A stretch of 64,000 nucleotides of DNA from the NCBI GenBank assembly GCA_963082975.1, contig OY720350.1, positions 8,203,488-8,267,487 on the forward strand. The letters run 5' to 3'. The stretch is from Labia minor (lineage: Eukaryota > Arthropoda > Insecta > Dermaptera > Spongiphoridae). The notes under the pieces were generated by a model that searched no databases, was not told the DNA's origin, and saw only the letters and a list, made by a program, of their open reading frames with translations. Every line of letters starts with the position of its first letter. Position 1 is the stretch's first letter. This document shows positions 36,101 to 51,300 of the stretch, in pieces. The translations under genes were made by a program, and so were the position numbers.

Positions 36101-39100
36101 AGACAAAAGTAGACAGTATGTTAGATAAGTAATTATTTATTTAGAGAAAGGAAAAAATAGAAAAAAAAATAATATTTTTATAAAATAAAAAAATTTCATT
36201 AGAAGTTAAAATTTTTTCTCTTTATATGTGTAAATCAATTATAAATAAATGAAAAAATGTTATTCATTCTGCACAAAGATGTAAATGGCATAGTATACAT
36301 AATCTGCATAAAATCATTTATTTTTTTTCTAAAATAAAATTATGTAATTAGCATTTAATTATAAAAAATACCCATTTATCATATAATTTAGCATTCACAT
36401 ATCCATTTAATGTTTTATGTGACTAGGTTCTAGATTTTTAACAATTTCAATATATTTTTTTTTGCCAACAAAGCGTATTTTTATTTAAATATGAAACGAA
36501 GAAAACAATTAGTAAAAAACATCTTAGCGCAGAATTTACAACCATGCAAAGATAAACTTTTAATATAGATATAATAATTGACTTACATGTAAAAATGTAT
36601 AAAGCTGCATGAATTATTTTAATTTCAAATAAAAAAATCAATCAATTATCAAGAATGTCCGTTAGTCTTTTTATGAAATATAATATCATTTTATTAATTA
36701 GTAGTTTATAAATTAATAAAAAAAATTATTTTGAAAAATAAATAAATGAATAAATTCGCCTGTAAATAATAAATAATTTATGAAATATAAAAAAAAAATT
36801 TATTACCAATTTATTTAAAGAAAAATTAATAAAATTGATAAAAATTCAATTTGTAATATAGAGAATCTAGGTATAATTTAAATCATAATTGTTTAAAAAA
36901 AAAGGAAAGAAAACAATTAGTTATTCAAAAATACTTAAAAGTGGACATTCATTTTGGATTTAGAATCAATAAAATAAACAAGAAAAAAGAGATAAAGAAA
37001 AATGAGTGTGAAAGAGAGAAAAAAAATGTGTAATTTTATAGTATAGACTCTCTTTATTTGCATCAATAAGTTTTTAATAATTAGACTTAAAATACAAACA
37101 AATGCTGATTTTTCTTTTATTTTCAATATTTTAATTTTTTTTTTATCTACTATCAAGCTTTCAAAATTTATAAACGCTTGACAAAAAAGAAATTCTGCTA
37201 AATTATTACAATAATAAATAATTAATTAATACTAATTTTCTTTCCTTTTGACAAAAAATATTATTTTACAAATTTTTTTCTTTTATAGAATATTGATTTC
37301 AAATTTAAAAAAATGGCCATTTTTTCTTTTTTTTATAATTTTATTTAATCTATAAAAATATTTACATACTTATAGAAAGAAAAAAAAATCGATAAATCTT
37401 ATTTTTTATAATTTATTTTATAAGTGCAAAATGAAGAATTTAAACATATCAAAAAGTAATATTAACATTTATTAAATATTAATTATTAAATAATTTAGCA
37501 GAATTAAATAAAAAAAAAAGTTTTAATTGAAATTTACATACAAATGCGGGTTTAAATTAATTTTTAAAAATAAAATACATCGCAGCAGATTTGATTTTTT
37601 TTTGCCTTCTTTCGCATAAATTCCAAGAAACATAATGAGTGCGCTTATATACAATTCCATGATGTATGTTTTACTTTATTCTATTCCTAAATGTATATTA
37701 GATATATACAAAGGTCGGATGACTAAGCGCCCTCGTACACAAATTCATACATACATAAGATCCATTCTCTCATTCATCTATTGACTTGGCGGAAAAAAGA
37801 GTGAAAATTAAAAAAAATTAGAGTCCTCTTGTTTGTTAATTCATAACAATCCTTGAAGATTAAAATGAAAAAATAAAAATAAAATAAACAATCAACCAAG
37901 AAGGACAATTCTTTATCTATTTACAATTTTCTTTTGGTAGCTAGAATCTATTTATAACTAGCTGCTCAGAGCGCCTTCGGCGCTCTTCACACCTAGACGG
38001 GGGCTCCGCCCCCTGTACCCCCGAGTGGTACATAGTATTTGGTTGAAAGTAGTAAAAGGTTTTCATCCATTTTGTTTCAATCAATATATTTCATAAAACA
38101 TTCATTTCTTTTTGTGTTCTTATTTAAAATATATTTTTATTTAATCAGTAAATTAATTATATATTTTATTATTGTATATGGTATATATATGTATGTGGCT
38201 CAAAGATACTCGAAAGTTCTTGGCCGCAACAACCACATTTCTCCAAGTGTCCCTATCCTGAGCCCTTGTCCCATCTCTCTTACGTCCCTTCCTACGCGTC
38301 ATTGGTTTTCCAAGCGGACGTTTTCCAATCGGTCTCCCCACCAATATCTTTTTCCTCTCCCATTCTAGCCACGTGCCCTGCCTATCGCAGCTTTTTCCCT
38401 TTTATAATCCTAACTATTTCTGAAGATGCAGAGAGGCCATGCAATTTCTTGTTATGCAGTCTCCCCCATTCCCCGGTGACCTCATCTTTCTTTGGCCAAT
38501 AAATGCAGGGAATAATCCTATCCTACAGGCAAAATAATTTTTTTATATATTCCCTTTGATATAATTTTGATGAGATAAACCTCTTTATTGCAAGATAACA
38601 GGCGTTTCCCGATTGCAACCCCGATTTAAATTCTTCTCAAATATTATTATCCTTTGTGATTACATTCAATTTTTCAACATATTCAAATTCTACATTTTGT
38701 ATCTTAAGATTTTGTATGTTAATACTCTTCCTCTTTGTTACTAAATATTTTTTCTTATCACTATTAATTTCAAACCTCCATTAATATTTCCTCGCTATCT
38801 GTAATTGCAATTGCCGAATCTCCTATTATATTTAAGTCGTCTGGGTAACCTAATATTTTACAATTGATTTCCGTATCTTATTTTTTCTTTACTACCTTCA
38901 AGACAAATTTGAAGATCAAAATTTGAAAAAGTTTATGCTGATCTATATTGAGTCATGCGTATGTTTTACTAAAGTCTACAAATAATTAGTGAACAGAAAT
39001 ATTGAATTCGCGGTTTTTTTCCTTTTATCAGTCATAATGATAATATCTTAATTAATGTTGGTCGATTTGGCCTGAACCCGCAATGATATCTCCTAATATT

Positions 39101-40174
39101 TCCTCCGCCTATGGTTCTTAAGTATTGTATATGTTATAATAGTGAAATAGAGTATAATATTTCTTGATCATTACATTTTGATATTTTATTTTCATTGCTA
39201 GATTATTATTGAATATTTTTAATTATAATGAAACTTGAGAAAATGCACTTGAGACAATTTATAAAAATTAACGGTATAAAACTATAGATAAATTACCAAT
39301 ATATACATTCATTAATAGTATTAATTTAAATTAATTGATTTATTTGTTTTTTTATTATTAAGTTCATTTATTAATTTTTTTAGATCATAGTTATTTTCCT
39401 CCCTTAAAAGAAACTTATCTAATTCTGTGGTGCTAGGGGATTTGAAAATTATTAGTCGCAATATGAAGATTTCGCTTACAGTTTCTGTCATGTCCGACCT
39501 CCGTCCAACAGTTATTTCCCTCAAGTTTCTTGCTTTGCTTAATCATGTGATCTATATATTTAATTTTTTTTGATTCATTGTAATAAAATTTAAACAAATA
39601 AAAATTTTCACTTTGTTAATTTATAAAAATTTCAAATTAAACTGATTGTGAGTGATACGCTTTGCCAATACTTTGAATAATTTGTGTATAGAAATATTGA
39701 ATGTTCTTAGCGAGATTTTTTAACCTTTCACTTTCAAATAGAAAAGAAGAAATATACTTATTCAAATATATAGAAAGAATAAATAAAAATTAAGTTAATA
39801 TAAATATGATCTAAATATTTTATTAAATTAATTAAAATGGGAACTTTTAGAATAAATTATCTAATTGAATTGATATTTGAATATTAGAATTTAAAATAAA
39901 AAGGGAAATATTATAATAATTCTTTGATTGGGAATAGCTATGATAATTCATTGTTTGAAATGATTCCGCTAGGCCGACAGTGAGCCGCGAGCTGCTCTTG
40001 AATGAACAACACGGAGAATTATATAAACTTTAAAAAATTAATTTCTGCGGTTATTGTTGACATATAAATAAAATTTATAGCCTATGTTACTCTAGGGGTA
40101 TATAAGAATATTGTGATGTAATTTCATAGAAATCGGTTCAGCCAATTCAGAGTCTATAAAATAGTAATTTTCCG

Positions 40175-40254
<80 letters not shown>

Positions 40255-40684
40255 TGAAAAATTCTAAAGTCACTTTTGGATTCTAGAGGTCATGAAACGC
40301 GAAGATATGCAAAAATTTTTAAATTCTGAGCAATGTGCAGACAAAAACCTTTTTTATATATATAGATTATCTAATTGAATTGATATTTGAATATTAGAAT
40401 TTAAAATAAAAAGGGAAATATTATAATAATTCTTTGATTGGGAATAGCTATGATAATTCATTGTTTGAAATGATTCCGCTAGGCCGACAGTGAGCCGCGA
40501 GCTGCTCTTGAATGAACAACACGGAGAATTATATAAACTTTAAAAAATTAATTTCTGCGGTTATTGTTGACATATAAATAAAATTTATAGCCTATGTTAC
40601 TCTAGGGGTATATAAGAATATTGTGATGTAATTTCATAGAAATCGGTTCAGCCAATTCAGAGTCTATAAAATAGTAATTTTCCG

Positions 40685-40728
<44 letters not shown>

Positions 40729-42319
40729 TGAAAAATTCTAAAGTCACTTTTGGATTCTAGAGGTCATGAAACGCGAAGATATGCAAAAATTTTTAAATTC
40801 TGAGCAATGTGCAGACAAAAACCTTTTTTTATATATATAGATATTACATAAAAGTAGAAAAAGAGCAAAATCATAAGTGATTATTTTCATTGAAGCTTGC
40901 AAAATAATAAATAATAAAGACAAATTTTTAATATTATTGTATAAAGTAAAACAAAATAAAAAAAAAAAAAATTAAACAAAATTATCAGTTCAAGGAAAAA
41001 AGTGAATTAGAATCTTCAATGAAAATTGTTTCTTTTGATTTTTTTTTTAATTTGAATTTCTATATTTACACAATTATAATTGTTTCATTAGCACCAAAAA
41101 AGGACTCAAAATATAAGAGTGAGTAATAAGGGTGGGGCTTCGTTTTGAAGCGTATTTCGGGTGTTTTGTTTGTACAAGCCAAGCCTCACCCTACACCAAC
41201 CCTTGGAAGGCTTTTACATTCCTTCTGCGCTGCGTATTAACTTTTAAAATTAATAAAAGTGTTTATTAACTTTAAGACAAACAGTAAAACTAAAATTATC
41301 GTATTAATAATAATAATAGAAATAAAAACAAAATAATAAGTATAAAGTTATTTTTAATACCGTTTTTTTTTAATTAATTAATTCTTAAGTCGATAAGTTA
41401 AAATATATTACTTAAACATTAACAATAAAAAATATAATAATAGGAAAACATTTTAACATTTAATTTAAGTAAAAAAAAAAAAGAAAAAAAATTTAAATAA
41501 GATGCAGAACATTAGTAGTATTGTAAATTTTTTTGTTGAAAAATATAAAAGTTTTTATCATAAATAATTATATTTTTCAAAAAAAAAAAAAGCAATACTA
41601 TAGAAATATATTTTGTTCAATGATGTTAGTTTAATAAAAAATTTTCTAATAATTTTTTATCAAAACAAAGGTACAAATGAATCTTTTAATATAAAAAAAA
41701 CACTTTATATTATTTCTGCATCATATTGCCATCCTATACGATAAAAAAATGGTTATTATTCTTCAATTTTTATTTAATTTTGAGACAATGAAATAGGATA
41801 AATCAAAGAAAAATTTTATAAAAATAAGCAAAAAAAAAAACGGTATAATATTCAGTACAATAAAGATTAAAATAACAAACCTATATTAATTAATATTAAT
41901 AATAATTAAAATTAATAAAAAAAAAATATATCTGTGTGTGAAAAGGAAAAAAAATAATTACATACTGACTACTTTTGTTTGTTAACATTAAAAACAAACT
42001 CCTTTTCATAGCTGCATTTTTAAGAAATATTTATTTACATGAGCTTTTAGTGTAGTGAATTTGCAGCGTGTTGATGAGAATTAGATTATATTTATATAAA
42101 TTAAAAAAAATTACGTTTTAGGCTTAGAGTGACTTGATTTAAATAAAAAATTAAAAAAAAAATGAAATAAAAAGCAATATATTATATTATTAGCCTCCAA
42201 TATGAATTATTTAATGACGATTATCTAAATCAATTTTCTTCCTAACCGATTTGCGAGATTATTATTTCATATATATATTTAGGTGTTTTTCAATGTCCAT
42301 TTTTAATTTAATATTATAC

Positions 42320-42352
<33 letters not shown>

Positions 42353-45300
42353 TAATATTAATTATAACAAAGCTTGAAGCACTATATAAAAAAACAAATT
42401 TATTTACTTTATTTTGTGCTATTATTAATAAAAAAATAAATTATGCTGAGTGTTAATTAAATTATTATTTTTGATATTAAATATAAAATTATTGAAAAAA
42501 AAATATTTGACAATATTTAGATTTTTTGGTGTAAATATTTTATAAATTTCTTTGAATAAGGAAAAAATAAAACATAAGAAAATAATTCTAAAAATTATAG
42601 TGTTATTTTTCGATAAGTTCATTTTTTTTTTATTTTATAAAATTTATATATCACTGAACAATAACAAAAAATAATTTAATGGCATGTAGATTTTTATAAT
42701 TTTCATTGTTTTAGCTTTAGCTAAATTGGATAAATAATTATTGTAGGATTATTGAATATGCAGAAGGACCTCGTGAATTCGTGGAAGATGTACTTACACG
42801 TTATCTACATTGACAAAGTCAACATTGGCGAGTAGGCCTCCATTTCGATGGCCATTACTTTGTCGCTGTTCAGCTGCGTTATCCAAAAGGAGTGTCACAT
42901 CACTTGCTCCACTGACCACATGTACTTTTGATTTTTCTTGAAGATCCATTAAATCGCTTGTAAATTTATCCAAAATTTTGCTTGTTACATTGTTTTGTTG
43001 CTGTTGTTGAGATTGTTGTTGTTGCGAGGGCTCCTCTTGTTCTTCTTTAGCATTTTTGTCCTCTAAGGATGTTGTATGGTCAAGGGGTTTGGATTGTTCC
43101 TCACTAGGACTATGATCCTTTTGATTTTCAAAATTTTCATTTTGACCCTGGAAAAAATAAATTTGAAAATTATTTTAATAAAACAAATTAAAATTGGATC
43201 ATCATTTCATTAATAAAACCAATTTTAAGTTTTTCTACTTAAGATAAAGAATCAGAAAAATGAAAATTGTATCAAATAGATATTAAATCAAGAATAATAA
43301 ACCTTGTTTGGTGTGGTGGCTGGACTTGCATTAGTCGCTTTTCGTGTACGGGACATAATCGCCTCCACTCTTCGTCTTCTTTCAATTCTTTCCTCTTCTT
43401 CTTTTTTAAGCTTTTCTTCCATTTCTTTTCGTTGCCTAAAATAAAATTTAATTTATTAATATTTTATTAAATAATTAATTTTCAATATATATATATATAC
43501 TTATATAAATAAATATAAATTTCAATCGAAATACAAAATGAAATATTTTAGCATAGTTTTTATTAATATTATCAATCAATCTATTTATCTCTGTGGCTCT
43601 ATAGATCTCAAAAGTTCTTGGCTGCAGTCTATTCCCTTTTTTGCAAAAAAATTTTAACATAGGTTCCTCTAAATATGAGTGGTTATCAAACTTATTTGAC
43701 CTATGGCCTCTTTTACAGAAAAAATATTTCTCAGTTACTTTAGAATTAATTTTTATTTTTTTATGAATTTTAATAGCAATTATACATGAAGATATAATTA
43801 TGTTTCTATCTTCTTTGTAAAATTTATAATAAAAAGTTGTAAATTAGAAATATTATTGTTTAAAACTATTTATTGAATTTAGAAGAGAAAGGTAATACAA
43901 TTTTACTCAAATGCACTTGTGGTCATCAATTGAGCACCCACCTAGGGGCGGTGGCGTCACTGTTCTAAATTGGTTTTCCACTGAGCCTACCGTTAGCGTT
44001 CATGATTTATTATTTACAAATGAATTTAATAAATTTTCAAAATAATACCTTCAACTATTCTTAATACAATACACGTTTGTTTGTAAATTATTATTATCAT
44101 TCTTTATCAAGTCTGTGACAGATGACTCTAATAATTTATTTTTTAAGATTTTCCTTTTCTTATTTTTAATAATTCTCGTCATGATTTTCAGGACATTAAG
44201 ATATATAAATCTACGTTTACGTTTACTATTAACCCATTGTACTTTTGCTTTGTTTCTATTCTCTACTAATTCTATTAAATACTATAGTACAAATACTATT
44301 TCTTGCTAGCGTTTTAATTTTTGTCTTTTTTCGTCCCATATTTCTTTCGGATCGTTTTCTTATTATAGATTAAAAAAATAATTTATTAGGTAAAATCTCT
44401 AAATTATAAATTATAAATAGATAAATATCATATTTAATAAAATTCATAAGAGATATGAAAAATCGATAATGTTAACTGTATATAAAAATATACTTTTCTG
44501 CTTCTTCTTTTGCTTTTCGTTCAGCCTCTTCTTTCTCTGCTTTGGCTCGAGCTTCTTCTTCTTTTCTTTTTCTTTCTTCTTCCTCTCTTCTTTGATTTTC
44601 CTAAAAAAAAACAAACAAACAAAATATATAAATAATAATATAAGGATAAATATAATATTAAATAAAAGGATAAAGTTTTTCAGCAATTTGCTTAGAAATT
44701 GTTCAAAAAATTGGATAATAATAATCTAAATAAAAATCTTGAAATTATTTTTTACCTCGATAGCTTGTAATAAACGCGCTTCTTCAGCCCGCCTTGCCTC
44801 TTCAACCAATCGTAATTGTTCTTCTTCAAAACGTTTTTGTTCTGCCTCTTCTTTACGAATTCGTTCCTCCTCCAGACGTTTCTCTTCTTCAAGACGTAAT
44901 CGTTCTAGTTCTGCTTCTCGTTCAGCAGCTTCCCGAGCCAAACGTCGACGTTCAGCTAATGCAGCCTTTGCTTCCTCTTCCGTGGTGATTCGCGTACGCA
45001 TGGAAGCTGTCATATCGACAGGTTCGTCGAATTCAGGAAGAACTTGGCCAGAAGATTCGGGTTGTTTTTCTACCATCTAATAGAAAATATAAAAGATTAT
45101 TAAAAATACTATTTTATATAGCAGTATTTTTTTTTATTTACCTCTTGTTTGACCTCAGCTGGTACTGTTACTACTGTTGGTGCAGGTGTTGATACTGGTA
45201 GAGCTGGAGTTAAAACTGGAACCGTTTGCGGTTCAACTTGATTCGGAATAACATCAGGAGGCTCGATTTGTTTAGTTTCTATAATATCTTCTTTTGGTTC

Positions 45301-48300
45301 TTCCTCTATGGGCGGTTCAGTCTCCGAGGGTCTATTCTCGATTGAATTCATTAATTCATTTTGTTGTTCTGGATGTGATGGTAATTGCTGTGGAACAATA
45401 TTTACGGGTACTTCAGCACCAGGTGACTGTAATGGGGTTGCTTTGGGAGTAACTCTTGGTGAGGCCTGAAACGAACAATAAAATTAAATAATAGAAATAA
45501 AGAAATTAATTTAAAATTAATTAAAAACGTGAAATAAATGCCGATAAATATCTTATGACGAAGCATTCTAAATTATATTATTTACCTTTGCGGATTTAAC
45601 AAGACGTTCAACTTGTGGTTTTCTTGCTGGTGTTTCCGGTTTACTTGTAACTCCAGCTGAAACATTTGCTGAGCCTAAACTCTTCCTTGATGGTGTGGAT
45701 TTTGGCAATGGTGGCCGATCACCTGAAGAAGGAACGCCTGTAATTTGTGGATGACCTCGAATCGCTTTGAAATCACCCGATATGCCTAAAAACCCAATTA
45801 GCAAATTTTTTATCATAATAATTTTATTAAAGTGAACGGAATAAAAATTATAAATACTAACAAATTCGATTAATCTAGATATAAATTAAAATTTTAAATC
45901 CTTAAGAATTAATTAATTTTTTATCTTAAAAAGGAATATGTAGTATATTTTTATAAGGAAAAATATATATTTTTAAATTCTCAAAATAAAGTACGCTAAT
46001 AAAATAATAGGTAATTGTATTTTACGTTTAATGAATTTAATATTTTTTTCAAGTATATATACATATTATTTTAATTATATATATACTATGGACAAACATT
46101 GAGTAAGTCATAGTAAACTTTATTAAAAATTCTCGGTGGAAGTGGATGAAAATATATATTTACAAAATTTTTATAAGAAAACTAAAAGATAAAAGTTTAA
46201 AAATACATGCTATTCTCATTAAACAAAATTATTAATTATTTTATATTATACAATAATCTATATCATTTGAAAGATAGGAAAAGTATATATTATATTGTAT
46301 ATTTTTTTTCTAATTTTCTTTTCTTTGTATATATAAATATTTTAATTACAATTATTTATATTTAAATTGATAGAAAATAAAGAAGATATATTTTTATTTA
46401 TATATATGAGAAAGAAATGGAAAGATTTTCCCGAATAATTATAATAAAAAAAAAAAAAAAATAATAAATAAATAAAGAAGAAAAGATATTTTTGCGAAAG
46501 CATGCAGTGCATATGGGGGGAGGGGCGCAGGATAGAAAGGGTTGGTAAGGATAGTAGCTTGCTCACTCTGCCTGGTTGCAGGGCCTTCGCTCACACCTGT
46601 CACGGCGATACTAGCAGGTCGTGGCCGACGTGGTGTGGCCTGCGGAGGTCGAGTACGCAATTGCACATTTCCACTTCCGCTACTTTGCTGGCTGAGGGAG
46701 CTGAGTGGACGCGTCGGCGTTATCTCCCCGGAACGAAGACCTGCATTGAGGAGAGAGAGGGTGGTTTGTTTGAGCATGCCAAGGAAGCCAAGGAAAAGTT
46801 ACTAAAGATGCAGAAGAAATAGAAAAAAAAAATAATCAGATAACTATTTTAGATCATCAATCGAAATGAATTTTATTTATTTATTTTTTTTTAATTATCC
46901 AAATAAAAATAATTTAATTATTATATTTAAATTCAATATTTATTTATTAGATGTTTGTATAATTTTTAAAATAAACAAAAATGTAACTATGGATTTATTA
47001 TATTATTAAAAATTTTGCTAAGAAATTTTTATAAAATAAAATTTAAAAAAAAAAAATATATATAATAAAATAAAATAAAATTTATATAAATTTAACAAAT
47101 CATCTTGACTGACCATTGAAAATAGTTATCTTTCAAATATTGAGAAATTTGAATTTTCCTTGTAAATTTAAAATAAAGAAATATAGTTGAGAGAAGTAAT
47201 AATAATAATTAATAAATTTCTATTTAGATATATTTTAATGAATTTAAAAAAACTAAAATATATAAATTTAAATATTACAAAAAAATGAGAAAAAAGATTT
47301 ATTTATCTCCATTTATGATTAAAATCAAAAAAAAAAAAAATATTTAAAATAGTAAATCAAAAATGGAGAAAATTTTATCAATTTATTTTTTTATTCTGAA
47401 AAATCTAAATTAATTATTATTAATACTCAACAGTAATGTTTCGCTTAACTCACTTGAAGATGTCTTTGTACAATTCTACATAGAATACATATTTTATATA
47501 TTATATATTAAAAAATGAGGTGAATTGAAATATTTGAAATCATTTATAGTTACAATAATCACCTCTATTAATAAAAGCAATGATAATAAAATTAAATAAT
47601 TTTTATATAAGAGGGAGACAAACTTTGAGAATATATTATTTAGATGAATTAATATGAAAACAAGGATTTTGCGGAGAAATAATTAAAAAAAAAGCTGTTA
47701 AATGTTAAGAGAAATTTAATAAATAAATTATTAAAACATTATATCTTAAAGTGAGTTAGCAATTACATATGAAAACAAAAATTGTTGGTTGTAATCACAT
47801 TTTTCAATTTAAAGGAAAAAATAATTTTGAAAAAGAACATTTAATAAAATTAATTTTCTTTAGATTTATTTTAAATATAAAAAAAGTATTTTACAATAAC
47901 GAGAATAGATTATAATTGTAAAAATATAAACTAAAAGATTTCACCTCTTTTATTTGTATTATTTGTATAAAAATCAATTTTTGTCTTCACATAAATAAGA
48001 AATATATATGTGTATCTAGCATTTAATATAATTAAAAAATAAAATTACTTCAATTAAAATACTGGTGACTTCTAATTATATAAAATTGGATTACAAATAT
48101 ATTGTGCTCCTTGCCAGTAAATAGTAATGTGCAATGGAGAGATTAATTGGGGGGGGGGGGGCAATGAAAAGTGGTCAAGGCTGGGAAGTGCAGGGTCTCA
48201 TTAGCACCATCACCGAGACAACACCACTAAAAAAAACAGCCTTTTTTACTTTTTTCCAACAACCCTTCTCCCCATTTCCTCGTTATAGTTTTGGTTTGTC

Positions 48301-51300
48301 CAGAGTATCTTATGAGATTTAATAAGTCATATAATGATTTTGAAAATAAAACTGTTTAAATAATAATAATAATAATAATAATTAAGGAATATATTTTTTT
48401 ATAAGTAAATATTAAAAAATTAGTAATTAAATTTTTTATATGGCATTATATATATTATTATTATTATTATTAAGAGGTTTTAATTTTTAAAAATATTGTT
48501 TTTAAAAGTAGAAATAAGTATATATAAATATACTATAAATATATTCTACCCCATTTCGCAGAGAGAGATGAAATGTCAGTTTACCTTGTTGCACACCACC
48601 AGAGAGTAGAAGAGACCCACACCGGCGCATTTTTACTTATTTATTTATTTTCTTTATTTTCTTAGGTAGGCTAATCATCAGAGTTATTTAAAAAAAATAG
48701 TGATAATTTGTACTTACTTCCTGTTGTCTTAAAAAATAGAGAAATAGATTTTTTCAGACCTTTACCAAAAACAAGACAAGAGATTAAGAAATGTGATTAA
48801 ATTATTCGAATAATATGGAGAGAGGAGATCATGCATAAAACATGCCATATAACCAGAAAGCCCACAAGGAAAAAATAAAAAACATCCCGTTTGGAAACTT
48901 TTTAATCACTTTTTAAATTAAGAAAAAGTAGAAATAGTAAACAAAGAAGAAATACCCTGAAGAATGAATGATATTGAAGAATTTGCATAATCAAATTGAT
49001 TGCTTCTCTAATTTTTTTAATGATATCTTATTATTGTAATAAATATAACTTAAATAATAAATAAAATATGGGAAATGAATTAAAATATCATACATATTTA
49101 TATAATGAAGGTGTTTCAGAAAATAATGTATATTTTAAGATACTCAATAAATAATTTATCTAACAATAAAACTGTACTATATAAATTGGTAATATAAACT
49201 TTTTAAGTTCAATTCATAACTCTTTATATATTTATCCAAAATTGGAGCAAATGATATGACCATTTTTAGATAAGTGACCCTCAAGTCCCAATAACTTTTA
49301 AGTAATAACTTTTAATTCAACAGACAACTCCTCAACTATTTAATAAAAGAAGTAATTTAGTTATTTTTGTCTTTTTGGAAGAAATAATATAATATACTTC
49401 TTATATAATTAATATAAGAATAGTAAATAGAGATTCTTTTATAAGTATCCAAAAGAAAAAAAAATAATATGAAGAAAGAAATCATCATATAAAGTAAAGA
49501 AGTATATACAAATATCATTTTACAAAATGTTATTCCAATGTTAGTATTTTAATATGTATATTTATAATTGTACTGGATATATTATTCTTGTGTTATTAAC
49601 ATATATATATATATATATTTATATTTTATAAAATATCCAACATAGGCATATTTGTATATGTACCTATGTATATTATAATATTGGAATAGAATTTTAAACA
49701 AAAATAATTATAATAGTGATTATTAGGTTTTTGGAAATTTTAATTCATAAGCTTTAATTATATTATATCATATCATAAGAAATCAAGAAAAATTTTAAAT
49801 GTGATTTTTTTTAATAATTATGTAGAAAAAAAGATAAAAAAAATCAAATTTAGAAAAATTAATAGTTAGGGCAGTGGTTTCCAACCTTTCTGTACCGGCG
49901 CCCTCCTTTTTCTAAAAAAATTATTGTGCCCCCTTACACATTTCTGAAATAATATAACAACAGAGAACAGGGCTGGGCCATGGTTCAGAGCATCGCAAAA
50001 TCATCTGACTTTTTTTTTTTAGAACCATACTGAAAAAAATTGTAAAAAATCGGAAATGTTCAAAAGTTTTTTATTAAAGCTTTTGTGGTTATTTTGATAA
50101 TTATTAAGAGAATTTTTATTAAAAGACCACATTATTTGTATAAAATTATTTATTAAATTAAAATAATTGTACAACGTTTCAACTGCTTATTCTGCAACAA
50201 CATGCATCAGTCCGCTTGAATCGGAGCAAGCGTACGGTTACTTGAAAACGACTGCAGAATAAGCAGTTGAAACGTTGTACAATTATTTTAATTTAATAAA
50301 TAGTTCAAAAGTTTGTCCACAAAATCATCTTACCTTTTTTTAGAACCATATTGGAAAAAAATTGAAAAAAAAATCGAAAATTTTCAAAAGTTTGCGGGCA
50401 CTTGAAATGCCTTCTCGCCTCCCTTGCAACAGTCTCGCAAGGGGGGCGCGCCCCACAGGTTGGAAACCGCTGAGTTAGGGATTTATCAAATATGTAAGTA
50501 GGTATAACATATATTATTTATATAGATATATATAGGTATTTAAGTATGTATGTTTATAGAGTTTTATGTGTTAAGAAACAAATAAAAAATTAATCTCAAT
50601 TCGTGCCCATGCAAAACAGCAAAACGTTAAAATAAATAAATAAACAAACAAATAAATAAAATATATAAGTTGAATTGTTATTTTAATAATTTTAGTTTAT
50701 TAATTTTTTTTTCTTACTTTTAAATACTGTAGTAAATAGATAAAAAATATAGTATATGCCTATATAAACACTTTAACCATGCATATTCAAAAAATATACT
50801 TGATTTAAAGACATTTTAAAAATAGAAAGCAAATTAAAAAAAAATAACGAATGTATAATACTAAAACTAAACAACAACTACACAAGAACTACTAATGGCA
50901 AATTAAATAAAATCAGGAGTTAAAAGAGAAGGAGAACAATTATGATCCCTTTCAAAATTGATTAAATAATAATTTGATTTCTAAAATATTACAAACATAT
51001 TAATTACCAGATGTTTATAAGTAATTAATATTTATCAATCGATAAAAATTTAGGGAATAGAATTTGATTTGAAGAGAAAATATTTATCGATCGATTATGG
51101 ATTTTTTAAATTTAGATCTGTATGCTAATAAATTATATTATATTATTATAGGTTTGTTGTGAGTTTAAAATCATTACAAAAATTAATGAAAGAAAAAGCT
51201 TGAAAACAAAATTTTAATTATATAGTTATATTTGAAATTTGCATGTAAATCCGTTATTGAAAGAGAATATTTATATTTAAATTAATTAAACTATTGATAT

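Noticed and set aside
40176..40255. Regular short repeats resembling an array
   Set aside because: A simple (GACA)n microsatellite without spacers; not a CRISPR array, and the context is a eukaryotic intron.
44739..45080. Long plus-strand open frame opposite the MAP7 domain exon
   Set aside because: It is the antisense shadow of a low-complexity charged coding exon; serine/arginine composition follows from the opposite strand.
46439..46777. Open frame beginning MLKQTTLSLLNAG before the ens exon
   Set aside because: The ATG lies in the intron upstream of a very good acceptor; the reading is open by chance through the pyrimidine tract. Only 46,597-46,740 is taken as exon.
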